Assembly: GCF_037038585.1 (NCBI RefSeq)
Contig: NC_092523.1
Span: 30,385,501-30,449,500 of the forward strand
Reading direction: 5' to 3'
Length of the DNA stretch: 64,000 nucleotides
Source: Patagioenas fasciata
Lineage: Eukaryota > Chordata > Aves > Columbiformes > Columbidae
Positions 61,101 through 64,000 of this stretch are shown here, piece after piece (positions within the stretch are counted from its first letter, which is position 1; each line of letters opens with the position of its first letter). A program made the position numbers and the translations under genes. The notes below the pieces were generated by a model. The model saw only the letters and a list, made by a program, of their open reading frames with translations. It was not told where the DNA came from and made no database searches.

Positions 61101-63717
61101 ATGTTGAACATTCAGAACTAGTGTTATTGTGTTTGATTATTTTTCATGATAAATTCATTAAAAGCATATCCGTGAGACCGAATTGACTTTGAGTGTAAGT
61201 GTTCTCTAATTACTATTGGAGATTATATTTCTATTCTCTAATTATGCTGGAGAGGAATTACTTGCCATGTCCTCTATGTTGGGCTAAAATCTGTTTCCTT
61301 TAAAGTCCAAAGACATTTACATTTTACTTCAATGCAGGCAGGATCTCATTTATTAATTACTGAAAATTAACTATGTAAAAGTGAGCTTTTCCCTAGGCAT
61401 CTAGGATCCCTCAGAAACCTGCAATGGCAAGTATATAACAGAATGAGCTCAGAATATAAACAAAGTTGCAGGTACTAGGATTTAGAAATGAAAAATGCTG
61501 TTCTCCACTCTAATACTGCATGATAATCTAAAATAAAAGTAGAAATATTACTCTTCCTGTTAGCATGTGGATTTCTAATGAAAAGCTAGTAAAATAATTT
61601 AAAAATATATAGAATCTTGAAAATCTGAAGCAACTTTCTTTATTAGTAATATCTGAGTCACCTCAATGTACTATGGGCATGAGAGTAGTTTTGCAATGGG
61701 AAAGGATAGTTTTGGGAATTTTTGATCAGCCAAAGTTCCCAGTAGAACAGTAAGGAATGCTTGTAGAAGGGATTAATTCATTATGATCTGCTAGAGTTTA
61801 TTTCTTTGATTTGTCTGGATTTAAATTTCCACTTGATGGTTATTTTGTTGAAGTATTTTCCAATATATTTAAATTAATGTAAAGAATTAGTCAAATCTCA
61901 GCCTGTGAGAAGATAATAAATATCACTAGCTACAGTGTTTTAAACAGTGAGCCAAGTCTTCCGCAGCTAGAATAAAATAATGTTGAATTATCATTGCTCA
62001 TGAATTTTTTGACATTCACATGACATACAAATTGCATAATAAACAAGAAGATGATAGATAATGTGCAATGAACTGTTAGCATTTTATATTATGTCTACTA
62101 TGGCTAATGTTTTAAGTAGCAGTAGTAATATTAATGAGTATTTTTTTCTCATATTAATGTATTTAAAGCCATTTCTCCTGCTGACCTTCAATCTGTACAA
62201 ATCACAGTTTATCTGGGTCTGAGTCTTTGCAAAGTACAGGTAGAAAATTTAAGAGACAAATCCACTTGTCTCTGGCTTCCACAGAAAGCTGCTCATCGTG
62301 TCTCCTGCACAATGCTGCATATGTGCACTGAAGATACAGTTTGTTTTTGCCAGATAATGCCAAACTTTCAAGCTAAAGTAATTTACAATGTCTATTTATA
62401 TTTGATACAATTTCCAGTCTTGGTATTCAGAATATGTTTAGAAATATTGTTGACCCCAGTATAAGATTTGTGCAATCTGAGAGTAATTTGACCCAAATGT
62501 AAGCTGATTTAGAGAAATTTTGTAATCCTGACAAGTGCTGGGAAGGTCCTGATCCTCAAATTAGAGCCTGGTCATGGAACCACTAGTTTTATGCCAGCCA
62601 AGGAGCTACATTAGGAATGAGTGATCCCTTGATTAAAACTGGCATTTATTGCCTATGGTTGCAGTGTTTGGAAGTATTCTGTTAATTAAATTTCTTTAAA
62701 GTCTCCTTGGAAGTCTACTGAAAATGAATTTATTCTTTATCTGGTTTTGAAAGTTAAACTGTGCTCTGGGTTCTACTCAATGATTTCTGTATTTATGAAT
62801 CAATATTTTCACATACGAAAAATAAAAATAGGAAAACATCGAGAGTTTCAAGGGTTTATGATCATAATTGAAGATTCTTACATACATCAGTGAAAAAAAC
62901 ATGAATAATTTTGTGAGTAGAGGAAGTGAGGACAATTAGTGTGCCGTCAGCTGCAGTCTGTAGAAAGTGGTGTATAGGAGATAACTCACTTGACATTTTT
63001 TTGTCATGGAACTCCAGGTCTTTTAAAATGGCAGCAGGTCAGCAGCAGCAACATTTATTCATCTACAGCTCAAAACATTTATTTGTGTAAATTGTATTAG
63101 GTATTTTGACAAAGGCAAAATGCTTGTGGATCAGGTACATAGATTTCTTTATTGAAAAGTAAATTCTTAATTAACCTCACAGATGCAATAGAAGCAGTGG
63201 GAGGTTGTATCCTACCTCCTTGTTCTAAGTATAGCTCTCTCTAGTTTGCAGTGGGATAGGTAGAGATCCAGGTGCTGTATGCACAGGGTCAGCTCACAGG
63301 AGTGTCAGACATTAGGCCTTACTTCTTCTCAGTATTTGGGGCATAAGAGAACCATGAGAAAAAAGACCCTAGGTAATTTTGAGGTGCTTGAATATCTCCA
63401 TCCCAGAAGATGTATTTGGTTTTATTAAAGGAGATACAGGATGCAATTTAGTTGATAAAAGCAGCACTGAGCCCTGAAGTTAAGCAGCAGAGCTCAGGGA
63501 GGGCTATAAGGCAAAACATTTTTCATGTCTGTAAGCACAGACTTCAAAAATCCCCTGTTCCCTTTAAATCTCTTCAAGATTATAATCTTAGGGGAATTTT
63601 ATATAACTGAGTAGAATACTAGGTAATTTCAAAACTTGTGTGGGAGAATCAGTAATGCAAGAACTGGTAACTTAAAGATTCTTTTAGATACAATTATTCT
63701 GCAGGAATCATTTCCCG
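58102..63717. other. AT-rich non-coding DNA without recognised genes
   Basis: The first ~200 bp, to about 58310, is GC-richer, includes a second GT run (about 58168-58179) and may still belong to the LTR-like element. The rest shows only short simple runs, such as A15 at 59908-59922 and an A/C-rich patch at about 59223-59262. No gene is recognised. Confidence 0.5.
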
Positions 63718-63741
63718 CCCCCCCCCCCCCCCCCCCCCCCC
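63718..63741 (+). repeat. C24 homopolymer
   Basis: Twenty-four consecutive C residues, preceded by CCCG and followed by GCCC. The minus strand is a G24 run that could form a G-quadruplex. Runs this long are unusual and prone to sequencing and assembly error. Confidence 0.9.
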
Positions 63742-64000
63742 GCCCAGGAGGGCATCAGTAATCATGATGCACTCTCTAGAAAAATAATGAAATGTTTCTC
63801 AGTGCACATCACCTGCAACTGTAGGTCTAATGACTCATTTTCACAATGTTTTTACTTTTTTCTTGTAATAGCATTTCTGTTTTGCAGAACACTGAAGATA
63901 ACTCATGGAGGAACTGTTCTCCAGTCATGCTAACAGCCATTCACACAGTTGCTTAAAAGGATTTTAACAGGAGATGTTTATTCACTAGGGTGTCTCACTG
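63742..64000. other. Non-coding DNA, nothing recognised
   Basis: The final 259 bp show no feature I can support. Confidence 0.5.

Noticed and set aside
1..64000. CRISPR arrays, operons, prophage or other bacterial systems
   Set aside because: No regularly spaced direct repeats, no ribosome-binding-site-led gene runs, and the sequence is clearly from a vertebrate (avian) genome.

Overview
This window looks like AT-rich, non-coding DNA (intergenic or a long intron) from a bird. The main evidence is a set of CR1 LINE fragments with the avian-type 3' end, an ATTCTRTG-type octamer tail and the recognisable C-terminus of the CR1 reverse-transcriptase protein. There are also endogenous-retrovirus solo LTRs and no mammalian-type SINEs. 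I cannot name the species. I found no host protein-coding exon, tRNA, rRNA or CRISPR array that I can support. Most open frames are chance frames, antisense of CR1, or translations of simple repeats.

Layout. 1-10.1 kb: AT-rich DNA with one T/G-rich tract (about 0.8-0.95 kb) and a 76-bp-period tandem duplication (5.7 kb). 10.1-10.3 kb: an old CR1 remnant with reverse-transcriptase coding sequence on the minus strand. 10.3-23.2 kb: unremarkable DNA, with a second T/G-rich tract, an LTR-like promoter/poly(A) arrangement near 17.2 kb and a GC-richer patch at 18.0-18.5 kb. 23.2-26.9 kb is the densest part. It holds a fairly intact CR1 3' end joined in frame to upstream sequence, a short CpG-dense patch with a full CTCF-type motif, a second CpG cluster, and a 524-nt almost pure pyrimidine tract.

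32.8-33.5 kb and 55.9-56.5 kb hold two solo LTRs of one family in opposite orientation, about 22.4 kb apart. The first has a perfect 5-bp target-site duplication. Both keep an E-box just upstream of a TATA box. Only the first keeps an intact TCTCGCGAGA palindrome. CR1 copies lie at 41.3 kb, 43.3-44.2 kb (two copies, tails outward) and 48.1 kb. An unrecognised, GC-richer 600-bp block follows the second group. A further LTR-like element with an internal 199-bp-spaced repeat lies at 57.3-58.1 kb. The window ends with a C24 run at 63.7 kb.

Nothing here forms an operon or a multi-gene system. The interest lies in retroelement history, possible regulatory elements carried by LTRs, a candidate insulator, and unusual DNA-structure tracts. 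All family assignments are from recognition by eye, and no database search was run.
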